DNA of 12,244 nt, from NCBI GenBank assembly GCA_947630525.1, contig CANRHW010000027.1, positions 1-12,244 of the forward strand, given 5' to 3'. The DNA comes from an uncultured Clostridia bacterium (GTDB taxonomy: Bacteria; Bacillota; Clostridia; UMGS1883). The position numbers and the translations under genes were made by a program. The notes below the pieces were generated by a model that saw only the letters and a program-made list of their open reading frames with translations, ran no database searches and was not told the origin of the DNA. Below are positions 1 through 4,846 of the stretch, in pieces (position 1 is the stretch's first letter; the number at the start of each line of letters is the position of its first letter).

Positions 1-24
1 AAAAAAGGGCGGCCGAAGCCGCCC
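1..24 (-). terminator. Intrinsic terminator of the Cys-rich micro-protein gene
   Basis: Read on the minus strand, this is a perfect 7-bp stem GGGCGGC/GCCGCCC closed by a TTCG tetraloop and followed directly by six T residues. It starts 13 bases past the stop codon of the minus-strand gene. The plus-strand reading has no T-tract after the stem, so it should act only on minus-strand transcription. The T-run reaches the window edge and may be longer. Confidence 0.9.
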
Positions 25-37
25 GAAATACGGAAGT

Positions 38-184
38 TTAGTTGCAGCCGCAGCCACAGTCATTGCCGCAGCCGTTACCGCAGTTGTTGTTGCAGCCGCA
101 GCCGCCGTTGCCGTAACCGCCCAGAAGGATAATTATGATGATTATCCATATCCACTGGCAGCCGTTGTTATTGCATCCGAACAT
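38..184 (-). CDS. Small Cys/Gly/Asn-rich protein with short isoleucine-rich segment (48 aa)
   Basis: A 48-residue reading frame on the minus strand with ATG start and TAA stop. It has a strong ribosome binding site (AAAGGAG, 9 bases before the ATG) and a perfect intrinsic terminator just after the stop, so it is very likely a real gene despite its size. The protein opens with MFGCNNNGCQ, has a hydrophobic run at residues 11-21 (WIW, then six Ile, then LL), and ends in a tail of Cys, Gly and Asn. There are nine Cys, at 4, 9, 29, 31, 35, 39, 43, 45 and 47. The hydrophobic run is short for a full membrane span. From memory, clostridial genomes carry similar tiny proteins named 'chorion class high-cysteine' proteins, of unknown function. 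The composition would fit a disulfide cross-linked surface or spore-layer protein, or metal binding, but neither is shown. Function unknown. Confidence 0.8.
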   Translation of the reverse strand: MFGCNNNGCQWIWIIIIIILLGGYGNGGCGCNNNCGNGCGNDCGCGCN

Positions 185-194
185 ATATTTTTGC

Positions 195-201
195 TCCTTT
201 A
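195..201 (-). promoter_or_regulatory. Ribosome binding site of the Cys-rich micro-protein
   Basis: Minus-strand AAAGGAG lies 9 bases before the ATG at 184. It is the main evidence that the 48-codon frame is translated and that this ATG is the start. Confidence 0.8.
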
Positions 202-215
202 AAAAAGTATTTGCA

Positions 216-246
216 TTGACGGCTCATGCCGTTTACAGTATATACT
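216..246 (+). promoter_or_regulatory. Sigma-A promoter for the lipoprotein gene
   Basis: The -35 element TTGACG (216-221, five of six consensus) is followed by TATATA after 17 bases (239-244) or TATACT after 19 bases (241-246). Transcription would begin near 251-254, giving a leader of about 90 bases before the preferred TTG start at 342. The -10 lies in the perfect palindrome AGTATATACT (237-246), which the minus-strand promoter elements also overlap. Confidence 0.55.
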
Positions 247-267
247 ATGAAAATTGTCGAAAAATGT
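241..267 (-). promoter_or_regulatory. Candidate sigma-K-like sporulation promoter of the micro-protein
   Basis: On the minus strand, AC (plus positions 266-267) is followed after 16 bases by CATAGTATA (241-249). This fits the Bacillus sigma-K pattern as I know it: AC, a 16-17 base gap, then CATAnnnTA. It predicts a leader of about 50 bases before the ATG at 184. A sigma-A reading on this strand is poorer: TATACT is present (237-242) but the hexamer at the -35 spacing is ATTTTT. The motif is short and AT-rich, so chance is possible. Confidence 0.35.
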
Positions 268-325
268 TCCACTGTTAAAGATTAAATGCCTTTCGACGGG
301 AAATAATAAGTTTGAAAATCACAAG

Positions 326-331
326 AAAGGA
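326..331 (+). promoter_or_regulatory. Ribosome binding site deciding the lipoprotein start
   Basis: AAAGGA lies 10 bases before the TTG at 342. The in-frame TTG at 333 is too close to it, and the TTG at 312 lies upstream of it with only a weak purine stretch before it. This favours the TTG at 342, which gives a protein starting MKRFLFLL. Confidence 0.6.
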
Positions 332-341
332 TTTGAACATT

Positions 342-737
342 TTGAAACGATTTTTATTTCTTCTTGCCGCCGCAGTAATAGCGCTTTCCGGCTGCAGCGG
401 CAACGGTGACAAACAGGGTAGCACGGGTACCGGCGCGGGCTCCAATCAGGCGTCCAACGCAGGCACGGTCAATCCCGGCGGCAGCGTTGCCAGCGGCGGC
501 ACATACGGCAGCGGCAGCGAGAATAACAACAGGGACACCGACGGTAAGACCGGCCCTAACGACAGCATTGACGGCGACGGCATTATCGACGATTCCGAAA
601 ATATGGTAGACGACGCTAAAAAGGGCGTTGACGATGCGGCCAGAGGTTTGGGCGACGGAGCCAAGGACGTTATCGACGGCGCCGAAAACGCTATTGACGA
701 TGTTACCGGCGGCAACAACGCCAACAACAACAGATAG
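342..737 (+). CDS. Small acidic lipoprotein with heptad-like repeats, function unknown
   Basis: A 131-residue exported lipoprotein candidate. Starting at TTG 342, it has a textbook lipoprotein signal: MKRF, a hydrophobic core to residue 15, then the lipobox L15-S16-G17-C18, where Cys18 would be lipidated. Residues 19-75 are low-complexity Gly, Ser, Asn and Thr, likely a flexible linker away from the membrane. Residues 89-124 hold about five consecutive 7-8 residue repeats (VDDAKKG, VDDAARG, LGDGAKDV, IDGAENA, IDDVTGG) with a hydrophobic residue first and acidic residues next, which suggests an amphipathic helix with a negative face. The tail is Asn-rich. A longer form from TTG 312 is possible but has a poor ribosome binding site. 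I recognise no family. It precedes the M16 peptidase genes by 59 bases on the same strand, but functional linkage is unproven. Confidence 0.75.
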   Translation: MKRFLFLLAAAVIALSGCSGNGDKQGSTGTGAGSNQASNAGTVNPGGSVASGGTYGSGSENNNRDTDGKTGPNDSIDGDGIIDDSENMVDDAKKGVDDAARGLGDGAKDVIDGAENAIDDVTGGNNANNNR

Positions 738-744
738 TGAACCA

Positions 745-761
745 GTGGGGCATAGCCCCAC
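745..761 (+). other. Stem-loop between lipoprotein and M16 peptidase genes
   Basis: A perfect 7-bp inverted repeat, GTGGGGC/GCCCCAC, with a 3-base ATA loop, 8 bases after the lipoprotein stop. The following bases (ATACATATTAATTT) are AT-rich without a solid T-run, so it is at best a weak terminator or a 3'-end stabilising hairpin. Transcription may partly read through into the peptidase genes, and no clear separate promoter is visible before them. Confidence 0.5.
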
Positions 762-796
762 ATACATATTAATTTGACTGAACGGAGGTAATTTTA

Positions 797-2056
797 GTGA
801 AGACAATTCAGTTAAAAAAGGGCATTGACCTTTATTTCATCAAAGATGAAAAGTTTAAGACTTACATGGCCAGCGTGATTTTTTACCGCCCGCTTACAAG
901 AAAGGGCGCGTCTCTCGGCTCGCTCCTGTCAAGCGCCCTAAAGATGGGCAACGCCGTATGCCGCACCAATCGCGAGCTTAACATTGAGCTGGAAAAGCTA
1001 TATGGCGCCAGCCTTTACTGCTCCTCGGGCAAAAGGGGAGAGGAACACAATATCCGCGTCGCCGTCGAGGGCGTCTGCGATGAATTTTTGCCTTCGCCGG
1101 CCTTTGCCCGCTCCCTTGAACTGCTTTTTGCGGCGGCGTTCAAGGGCGGCGTCGACGGCGGCTTTGATTTGGATATGGTAGAACGGGAAAAGACCAATCT
1201 TATCGACAATATCCGCAATCAAATCAGCGACAAGCGCTATTACGCCATGATGCGCCTGGAAGAAATAATGTTTGGCGGAGAGGGCTGCGGCGTAAACAGT
1301 CTCGGCTACGAAGAAGATGTGGAAAAAATAACCGCGGAGGAGCTTTACGGATATTATCAGGATATTTTGACCACATCCGGCATAAGCATAATTTTCACCG
1401 GCAATTTTGACGAGGCGGCTGCCGAAAAGGCCGCCCGTGCAGCGGTGGAGAGCCTGCCCCAGCGCGAGGCATCGCACACCCTCGCAAGTATCAAGGACGA
1501 GGTGGGCGAGGTCAAGCGCGTGACCGATCATATGGATGTTACCCAGGGCAAGCTGGCCATAGGAATGCGCACCGGCATAAAACCTACGGACGAGTCTGTG
1601 TGGGCCCAGTCTGTTTTCAGCGCGATTTACGGCGGTGGGCCCAGCAGCAAACTGTTTAATAACGTGCGCGAGCGTCTGAGCCTTTGCTACTATGCGTCCT
1701 CCTGGGCCAACGACCTTGTGGGTGTGCTTAATATTTCCAGCGGCATCGAATTTAAAAACTTCGACCCCGCCTACAAGGAGATAATGGCTCAGCTCCAGGC
1801 CATGAAGGACGGCAGCTTTACCGACGAGGAGATGGATATTGCCAAAAAGGAGATATGCAACAGCTATCGTTCAAGAGTTGACGGAGTTGAGTCTCTTGAA
1901 TATTTCTATACCGCTCAAATACTGCTTGGCCGCGACCTCACTATTGAAAAGGTAATTAATAAGATCGAATCGGTCACTCGTGAGCAAATAACCGCCGTGG
2001 CCAATCGGGTAAAGCTTGATACAGTTTATTTCCTGACAGGAAAGGAGGAAGCTTAA
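797..2056 (+). CDS. ymfF: M16 (pitrilysin-like) family protein of the YmfF type, lacking the zinc motif
   Basis: A 419-residue protein of the two-domain M16 peptidase fold. Where active members carry HXXEH, the first domain shows SLLSSALKMGN (about residues 42-52), so the zinc site is absent. This is usual for the YmfF half of the YmfF/YmfH pair. The second domain holds the conserved GGGPSSKLFNNVRERLSLCYY stretch at 279-299, including the Arg and Tyr that M16 C-terminal domains use to hold substrate. The start is GTG, backed by ACGGAGGT 7 bases upstream. No signal peptide is seen, so it is probably cytoplasmic. The next gene begins at the base after this stop codon, so the two are almost surely co-translated and likely form a heterodimer, as active/inactive M16 pairs do. 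Databases link YmfF to EF-P modification by association only. The substrate is unknown. Confidence 0.88.
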   Translation: MKTIQLKKGIDLYFIKDEKFKTYMASVIFYRPLTRKGASLGSLLSSALKMGNAVCRTNRELNIELEKLYGASLYCSSGKRGEEHNIRVAVEGVCDEFLPSPAFARSLELLFAAAFKGGVDGGFDLDMVEREKTNLIDNIRNQISDKRYYAMMRLEEIMFGGEGCGVNSLGYEEDVEKITAEELYGYYQDILTTSGISIIFTGNFDEAAAEKAARAAVESLPQREASHTLASIKDEVGEVKRVTDHMDVTQGKLAIGMRTGIKPTDESVWAQSVFSAIYGGGPSSKLFNNVRERLSLCYYASSWANDLVGVLNISSGIEFKNFDPAYKEIMAQLQAMKDGSFTDEEMDIAKKEICNSYRSRVDGVESLEYFYTAQILLGRDLTIEKVINKIESVTREQITAVANRVKLDTVYFLTGKEEA

Positions 2057-3331
2057 ATGCAGTTCACAAAGAAATATGACGGACTTCTAAAGGATTGTAT
2101 ATATGAGGGCGAGCACAAAAGCGGCCTTAAGGTGATTATCCTTCAAAAGAATACGGCCAAAAAATACGCCACCTTCAGCACCTGCTATGGTTCTATCAAC
2201 ACCGAGTTCGTTGTCCCGGGCGAAACCGAGGTGACCAAGGTCATTGACGGCGTGGCACATTTCCTCGAACACAAGGTCTTTGAACAGCCGGACGGCACTA
2301 ACGCTTTCGCCCTGTTCAAGGGCGCGAATGTTAACGCCTTTACCAGCTTTGGAGTTACAAACTATCTGTTTAGCTGCACGGACTATTTTTACGAAAACTT
2401 CCGCCAGCTTCTAAGTTACGTCCAAACACCCTATTTTACCGAAGAAAACGTGGAAAAAGAAAAGGGCATCATAGCCCAGGAGGTAAGGATGTATGACGAT
2501 GACCCGGACCAGGTCTGCTTCTATAACTGCCTGCGCGGCCTGTACAAAAATCATCCTGTCCGCACGGAGATCGCCGGCAGCGTCGAAGAGGTCATGAAGA
2601 CTACGCCCGAGCTCCTTTACAAGTGCTACAATACATTCTATCACCCGTCAAATATGGCAGTGATCTGCGTGGGCGATATCGATCCCGAAAAAATCGGTGA
2701 CGCCGTTGACGAGCTGATAACCAAGGATAAACCCGAGGGGGAAATACAGCAGGTCTTCCCAAGTGAGCCCGATGAAATAGTTAATCACGAAAGCGAGGCA
2801 TATTTTGAGATTGCCATGCCCTCGTTCACGCTTGGCTTTAAAGACGTTGAGACCGGCGGGGATATGCTGAAGCGCGATATCGTTTCTTCGGCGCTGCTGA
2901 GAGTGCTCGTGGGCGGAAGCTCGCCTCTGTATGAAAGGCTTTACAAGCAGGGCCTTATCAACCGAAATTTCGGCGGATATTACGAGTATGAAAAAAGCTT
3001 TGCCTTTGCCGAGATAGGCGGCGAGAGCAATGACCCCAAGGCCGTCGCTAACGCCGTGCATGAGGAGATAGCCCGCGTAAAGCGGGAGGGCATTGACCCC
3101 GAGGCTTGGCAGCAGGCAATGAACGTCCTCTACGGCCGGTATATCCGCCTTATGGGCGGCGACGTAGAAAACATAGGCAACGAGTATATGTTCTCTTTCC
3201 ACCGGGGCGTAGATTTGAGCACCTATCCTGACGTGTGGAAAACCGTTACCATTGAGGACGGTATGGAGAGGCTTAATTCGCTGTTTGTGCCCGAACGCTC
3301 CAGCCTAAGCATAGTTTACCCCAAAAAATAA
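2057..3331 (+). CDS. ymfH: M16 family zinc metallopeptidase, YmfH type
   Basis: A 424-residue M16 peptidase with the inverted zinc motif HFLEH at residues 68-72: His68 and His72 bind zinc and Glu71 is the catalytic base. The third ligand is probably Glu142 in AQEVRMYDDDP. Other family marks are the FYHPSNM segment at 194-200 and GGSSPLYERLYKQGL at 286-300 in the C-terminal half. The length fits the family. ATG follows the previous stop with no gap, and AAAGGAGG (2041-2048) sits inside the end of the upstream gene, giving tight coupling. It is the catalytic partner of the HXXEH-less protein encoded upstream. No signal peptide is visible. The unit closes with a strong terminator, so it is transcribed apart from the fatty acid operon. 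In Bacillus, as I recall, the homologues precede ymfI (an EF-P-modifying reductase), which is absent here. Confidence 0.92.
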   Translation: MQFTKKYDGLLKDCIYEGEHKSGLKVIILQKNTAKKYATFSTCYGSINTEFVVPGETEVTKVIDGVAHFLEHKVFEQPDGTNAFALFKGANVNAFTSFGVTNYLFSCTDYFYENFRQLLSYVQTPYFTEENVEKEKGIIAQEVRMYDDDPDQVCFYNCLRGLYKNHPVRTEIAGSVEEVMKTTPELLYKCYNTFYHPSNMAVICVGDIDPEKIGDAVDELITKDKPEGEIQQVFPSEPDEIVNHESEAYFEIAMPSFTLGFKDVETGGDMLKRDIVSSALLRVLVGGSSPLYERLYKQGLINRNFGGYYEYEKSFAFAEIGGESNDPKAVANAVHEEIARVKREGIDPEAWQQAMNVLYGRYIRLMGGDVENIGNEYMFSFHRGVDLSTYPDVWKTVTIEDGMERLNSLFVPERSSLSIVYPKK

Positions 3332-3380
3332 TATCTAAATAACAATTGTAATATGAGCTTGTCGAAAAAACCGAAGCTCC

Positions 3381-3415
3381 ATGGCGGCGCAGCATGCGCC
3401 GCCATTTCTTTTTCT
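3381..3415 (+). terminator. Intrinsic terminator after the M16 peptidase pair
   Basis: An 11-bp perfect stem (ATGGCGGCGCA at 3381-3391, TGCGCCGCCAT at 3395-3405) with a GCA loop is followed by TTCTTTTTCT. It lies about 50 bases past the peptidase stop and separates that unit from the fab operon. A weaker inverted repeat, GAGCTT (3355-3360)/AAGCTC (3374-3379), stands just upstream but does not overlap the terminator arms. Confidence 0.9.
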
Positions 3416-3444
3416 CAATCCATGTTATTTTTGCCTGTAAAGCC

Positions 3445-3473
3445 TTGACAAACTATGGAAACTGCGGTATAAT
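3445..3473 (+). promoter_or_regulatory. Perfect consensus sigma-A promoter of the fab-acc operon
   Basis: TTGACA (3445-3450) is followed after exactly 17 bases by TATAAT (3468-3473). Both hexamers match consensus at all six positions. Transcription should begin near 3480, leaving a leader of about 38 bases before the fabH ATG at 3518. A promoter this strong without an evident activator site suggests control by repression. Confidence 0.93.
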
Positions 3474-3475
3474 CA

Positions 3476-3497
3476 TTATGTATATGTGTATGTATAA
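3476..3497 (+). promoter_or_regulatory. Tandem TATGTR hexamers forming an imperfect dyad at the fabH transcription start
   Basis: Three direct hexamers TATGTA, TATGTG, TATGTA run from 3477 to 3494. The same bases form an imperfect dyad: TTATGTATA (3476-3484) and TATGTATAA (3489-3497) around a TGTG centre, matching at seven of nine positions per arm. The element covers the predicted start of transcription, where a repressor such as FapR or FabT would bind. It does not match the FapR or FabT consensus as I know them. The operator role is inference. Confidence 0.35.
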
Positions 3498-3517
3498 GTT
3501 CCAAAGGAGAAGTAGCT

Positions 3518-4474
3518 ATGTTTAAAATATTAGGCACAGGGCATTGCCTGCCCGAAAGAGTTGTTACCAACGACGAACTTTCCACCTTTCTCGACACCTC
3601 GGACGAATGGATAAGCAAACGCACCGGCATTAAAAGCCGCCGCGTTATAACTGACGAAACACTGTCTCAGCTTGCCGCCGAGGCCGCGCATAATGCCATG
3701 GAAATGTCGGGGGTTGCTCCCGGGGAGCTTGACCTGATCATAGCTACCACCTGTTCCGGCGAAAAGGTGGTTCCCGGCATAGGCTGCATGGTTCAGAAGC
3801 TGATTGGGGCAAGCTGTCCGGCCTTTGATATTTCAAGCGCCTGCTCAGGTTTCCTTATGGCTTTGGATGTTGCGGCGGCATATTTCAAAAGCGGCATCGC
3901 TAAAAAAGTGCTGGTGGTCAGCGCCGAAAATATGACCCGGTTCGTTGACTGGACGGACAGGAGCACCTGCGTGCTCTTCGGCGACGGGGCCGGCGCCGCG
4001 GTGCTGGGCGAGGGGGACAACCTCCTTTCCATAAAGATGCACACCCACGGCGATTTTGACACCGTCGGCATTCACGGGCCCAAGGGCAACAGCCCCTTTG
4101 AAACCGTGGAGCGGCCCGAGCGTAATTCCTGCACGTTTATGAACGGGCAGGAGACCTATAAGTACGCGGTGGGCGCAATGAGCGGCGATATTGAGGAAGC
4201 CGCCGCCCTTGCTGGCATAGACATAAACGACATTCAGCACATAATTCCTCATCAGGCAAATCTGCGCATAATCATGGCCACCCAATCGAAACTTAAAATC
4301 CCGGTCGAAAGGTTCTGTACCGGCATTGAATTTTTGGGCAACACAAGCAGCGCCAGCGAGCCTATTGTGCTTGATATCGAAAATCGTAAGGGCAGGTTCA
4401 AGGAAGGCGATATAATTGCCTTTACGGCGTTCGGCGGCGGGCTTACGGACGGAGGAGCCATTTACCGCTGGTAA
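3518..4474 (+). CDS. fabH: Beta-ketoacyl-ACP synthase III (chain initiation)
   Basis: FabH condenses an acyl-CoA primer with malonyl-ACP to start each fatty acid chain, in the cytoplasm. The 318-residue length is typical. The Cys-His-Asn triad is complete: Cys109 in SSACSGF, His245 in IIPHQAN and Asn275 in FLGNTSSAS. The N-terminal half has the usual DEWISKRTGIKSRR segment (residues 29-42), and the protein ends with AFGGGLTDGGA near 304-314. ATG is preceded by AAAGGAG (3503-3509) at 8 bases. It is the first gene of the operon, directly behind a perfect sigma-A promoter, with no regulator gene between. Primer choice (acetyl versus branched acyl-CoA) cannot be told from what I can see. Confidence 0.97.
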   Translation: MFKILGTGHCLPERVVTNDELSTFLDTSDEWISKRTGIKSRRVITDETLSQLAAEAAHNAMEMSGVAPGELDLIIATTCSGEKVVPGIGCMVQKLIGASCPAFDISSACSGFLMALDVAAAYFKSGIAKKVLVVSAENMTRFVDWTDRSTCVLFGDGAGAAVLGEGDNLLSIKMHTHGDFDTVGIHGPKGNSPFETVERPERNSCTFMNGQETYKYAVGAMSGDIEEAAALAGIDINDIQHIIPHQANLRIIMATQSKLKIPVERFCTGIEFLGNTSSASEPIVLDIENRKGRFKEGDIIAFTAFGGGLTDGGAIYRW

Positions 4475-4532
4475 TCAAGGTAATAGTGGGGCGACCCAAT
4501 ATTATAAATAATTTTGTTAGGAGGAAATACAA
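4475..4532 (+). promoter_or_regulatory. AU-rich leader and ribosome binding site of acpP
   Basis: The 58-base gap between fabH and acpP ends in an A/T-rich stretch (about 4500-4518) and a strong TTAGGAGG (4517-4524), 8 bases before the ATG. A small GNRA-type hairpin, TGGG/CCCA around GCGA, and a weak ATTAT/ATAAT inverted repeat (4501-4512) lie within it. AU-rich leaders commonly raise translation, which would suit the large demand for ACP. I see no convincing promoter here. Confidence 0.5.
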
Positions 4533-4739
4533 ATGGTATTTGATAAGGTTAAGGAGATTCTCGGCGAATATGTTGACAATGAGATCACAATGGATACCGC
4601 CTTTGACGACCTTGGCATCGACTCTCTCGATATGCTCGATATGGTCATGAAGGTAGAGGAGGAGCTCGGCGTTGAAATTGAGCTCAATCCTTCTATCAAC
4701 ACAGTGGGCGCCCTTGTTGAGCTCATTGAAAGCAAGTAA
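4533..4739 (+). CDS. acpP: Acyl carrier protein
   Basis: Carries growing acyl chains on a phosphopantetheine arm through every step of fatty acid synthesis. The attachment serine is Ser31 in the GIDSLDMLDMVM motif, followed by the acidic recognition helix (DMLDMVMKVEEEL) that FAS enzymes bind. The protein is 68 residues, a little shorter than the usual 75-80, with the trimming at both ends and all four helices apparently present. It is strongly acidic. The start is backed by TTAGGAGG at 8 bases. It lies 58 bases after fabH and 107 bases before fabK, the widest gap in the operon, and strong hairpins follow its stop codon. That arrangement could let acpP mRNA accumulate separately. Confidence 0.96.
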   Translation: MVFDKVKEILGEYVDNEITMDTAFDDLGIDSLDMLDMVMKVEEELGVEIELNPSINTVGALVELIESK

Positions 4740-4746
4740 GTCTTTA

Positions 4747-4783
4747 CATGGCTGCCGGGCCTCTGGGCCCGGCAACGGCCATG
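4747..4783 (+). other. Strong stem-loop 1 after acpP
   Basis: An inner 9-bp perfect stem TGCCGGGCC/GGCCCGGCA (4753-4761 and 4766-4774) has a TCTG loop. It is extended by a 6-bp outer stem CATGGC/GCCATG (4747-4752 and 4778-4783) across a 3-base ACG bulge. No T-run follows, so it is not a classical terminator. It could protect the acpP 3' end or guide RNA processing. Confidence 0.7.
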
Positions 4784-4828
4784 GAACCATGCGCGGGTAA
4801 GGCGCTTGCCTTACGGGCTCATGGTTTT
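4783..4828 (+). other. Strong stem-loop 2 before the fabK ribosome binding site
   Basis: An outer stem AACCATG/CATGGTT (4785-4791 and 4820-4826), extendable by two G-T pairs, encloses two further GC pairs and an inner stem GTAAGGC/GCCTTAC (4797-4803 and 4808-4814) with a GCTT loop. Small internal mismatches separate the stems. It ends 3 bases before AAAGGAG, so it could influence fabK translation. Its outermost G-T pair shares base 4783 with stem-loop 1, and its CATGG/CCATG arms could pair alternatively with those of that hairpin. Confidence 0.6.
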
Positions 4829-4831
4829 GCG

Positions 4832-4838
4832 AAAGGAG
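4832..4838 (+). promoter_or_regulatory. Ribosome binding site deciding the fabK start
   Basis: AAAGGAG lies 8 bases before ATG 4847. The frame stays open back to an ATG at 4748, but that start has no ribosome binding site, lies in the hairpin region and would add 33 residues unlike the family N-terminus. The MIKTPLCELL start is the right one. Confidence 0.9.
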
Positions 4839-4846
4839 AAATTGTA

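Noticed and set aside
40..120. Repetitive GCAGCCGCA-like sequence as a microsatellite or CRISPR-like array
   Set aside because: The repetition comes from alternating Cys and Gly codons of the minus-strand micro-protein. Units are short and irregular, with no spacer structure.
312..341. Upstream TTG start of the lipoprotein
   Set aside because: It gives a signal peptide with an odd 10-residue prefix and lacks a good ribosome binding site. TTG 342 has one and yields a standard MKRF lipoprotein start. Not fully excluded.
797..2056. First M16 gene as a pseudogene because HXXEH is missing
   Set aside because: The frame is intact over 419 codons, and loss of the zinc motif is the normal state of the YmfF partner in this two-gene unit.
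3421..3517. FapR or FabT binding site upstream of fabH
   Set aside because: I looked for the FapR dyad (TTAGTACC-type arms) and FabT (TTTGA/TCAAA-type arms) and found neither. The only dyad is the TATGTR element, reported separately as of unknown type.
4475..4532. Internal promoter before acpP
   Set aside because: A TATTATAAAT stretch could pass for a -10, but no acceptable -35 lies at 16-19 bases upstream. It is better seen as an AU-rich translation leader.
4748..4846. 33-codon N-terminal extension of fabK from ATG 4748
   Set aside because: The frame is open, but the stretch is two RNA hairpins, lacks a ribosome binding site at 4748, and the added residues do not resemble FabK. ATG 4847 has AAAGGAG at the right distance.
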